Assembly (NCBI RefSeq): GCF_000423825.1
Contig: NZ_AUIS01000005.1
Span: 1 to 64,000, forward strand
Length of the DNA stretch: 64,000 nucleotides
Direction: 5' to 3'
DNA from: Thermithiobacillus tepidarius DSM 3134
GTDB lineage: Bacteria; Pseudomonadota; Gammaproteobacteria; Acidithiobacillales; Thermithiobacillaceae
Part shown: positions 63,400 through 64,000 of the stretch, piece by piece
How the letters are laid out: the number at the start of each line of letters is the position of its first letter
How positions within the stretch are numbered: the stretch's first letter is position 1
The notes under the pieces: generated by a model
Seen by the model: the letters and a program-made list of their open reading frames with translations, nothing else
The model's database searches: none
What the model was told of the DNA's origin: nothing
Position numbers and translations under genes: made by a program

Positions 63400-64000
63400 G
63401 TCGCGCCCACCGTTTGCTAGCACTGCTCCTTCCCTTTCTTCTGCTCCAGGCCTGCACGATGATCACGCCGCCTGCTGGCGGCGGCGCCCTGCGGGAGTAC
63501 TCCCTGGGACGCATCAACGAAGAGCCGCTCTCTCCGCCCGCCGCCAGGCCGCTGCAGGCGGTGCTGCTGGTGTCCACGGCCGAAGCCCCCAGCTGGTTCG
63601 ACAGCCAGGCCATCTACTATCGGCTCGCCTACGCGGGCAGCGAGAACCTGCAGCCCTATGCCAGCAGCAGTTGGGTGGCGCCGGTCTCCGAGCTCCTGAC
63701 CCAGCGGCTGCGCGCCTACCTGGCCGCACGTGGTCCCTTCGCCAGCGTCCTCAGCCCCGAGGACGGTGCACGGGCCGACTATGCGCTGCGGGTCAGCCTG
63801 GAAGATTTCAGCCAGGTCTTCACGGATAGCCGCAGCAGCAGCGGCGTGGTCCGCGCCCGCTTCACCCTGGTCGATCTGAGCAATCACCAGGTCCTCGCCC
63901 AGCGCATCTTCCAGCAGGAAGCCCCGGCGCCGCGCCCCAATGCCCAGGGCGGCGCCGGGGCCTTGGATCAGGCGAGCGAGGCACTCATCCGCTCGGTCGC
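63396..64000 (+). CDS. ABC transport auxiliary lipoprotein (PqiC/DUF330-like), cut by window edge
   Basis: A TTG start overlaps the MCE gene stop. The signal peptide has lipobox LQAC near residue 19. The body (IYYRLAY, LQPYASSSWVAPVSELLTQRLRAYL, then LRVSLEDFSQVFTDS and RARFTLVDLSNHQVLAQRIF) matches auxiliary lipoproteins of the PqiC/DUF330 group found with MCE transporters. The right edge truncates it; 201 residues are visible and no stop occurs before 64000. Confidence 0.85.
   Translation, partial: MSRAHRLLALLLPFLLLQACTMITPPAGGGALREYSLGRINEEPLSPPAARPLQAVLLVSTAEAPSWFDSQAIYYRLAYAGSENLQPYASSSWVAPVSELLTQRLRAYLAARGPFASVLSPEDGARADYALRVSLEDFSQVFTDSRSSSGVVRARFTLVDLSNHQVLAQRIFQQEAPAPRPNAQGGAGALDQASEALIRSV

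Overview
The window is dense, high-GC chromosomal DNA of a gammaproteobacterium or close relative. The placement rests on gene order: a PBP1A gene divergent from pilMNOPQ followed by aroK-aroB, gltB-gltD-hemE, mreBCD-mrdA-rodA-mltB-rlpA-dacA-dat-ybeD-lipB-lipA, lptD-surA-pdxA-rsmA beside amgK-murU, and an Mla-type ABC lipid transport operon. The organism carries flavin-dependent ThyX here, a predicted ornithine-lipid operon (olsB-olsA) and the AmgK/MurU cell-wall recycling shortcut. I cannot assign an order or genus from sequence alone.

Layout. 1-290 is the 3' end of an ISL3-like insertion sequence. 273-1222 has no gene but holds a Fur-box-like palindrome, a perfect 21-bp inverted repeat and REP-like palindromes. 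1223-6371 (minus) carries typA, a nucleotidyltransferase-like protein and PBP1A. 6641-11957 (plus) is the type IV pilus alignment and secretin operon pilMNOPQ. A gene for a protein of Ig-like repeats (11994-13859) separates pilQ from the usual next genes aroK-aroB. thyX, dgt and a small membrane protein follow with overlapping ends. 18102-25155 is gltB-gltD-hemE. 25760-31628 holds a lipoprotein hydrolase, an MFS transporter coupled to a BFD-like ferredoxin, olsBA and a second MFS transporter.

31785-44396 is a long run of cell-shape and peptidoglycan genes (mreBCD, PBP2, RodA, MltB, RlpA, a D,D-carboxypeptidase), then D-amino acid aminotransferase, lipoate synthesis and a YdcF/ElyC-like protein. 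44795-46942 (minus) is amgK-murU plus an unknown gene, divergent from lptD-surA-S4-pdxA-rsmA and followed by ybjN-like and darP genes. 53826-56549 (minus) carries ubiX, mpl and an unknown gene. Two Slp-type lipoproteins, the pncA-pncB NAD salvage pair, a LEA14-type lipoprotein and an STAS-MlaE/MlaF/MlaD/auxiliary lipoprotein operon cut by the right edge complete the window.

The theme is the cell envelope: peptidoglycan synthesis, remodelling and recycling, LPS insertion, lipid transport, membrane lipid modification and the pilus secretin. Four intergenic gaps (about 450-1110, 3120-3365, 25160-25660 and 44460-44760) are filled with related REP-like palindromes and composite repeats. I saw no rRNA, tRNA, CRISPR array or prophage. 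The least ordinary items are the Ig-like gene after pilQ, the unknown gene coupled to murU, the MFS-ferredoxin pair and the repeat mosaics.
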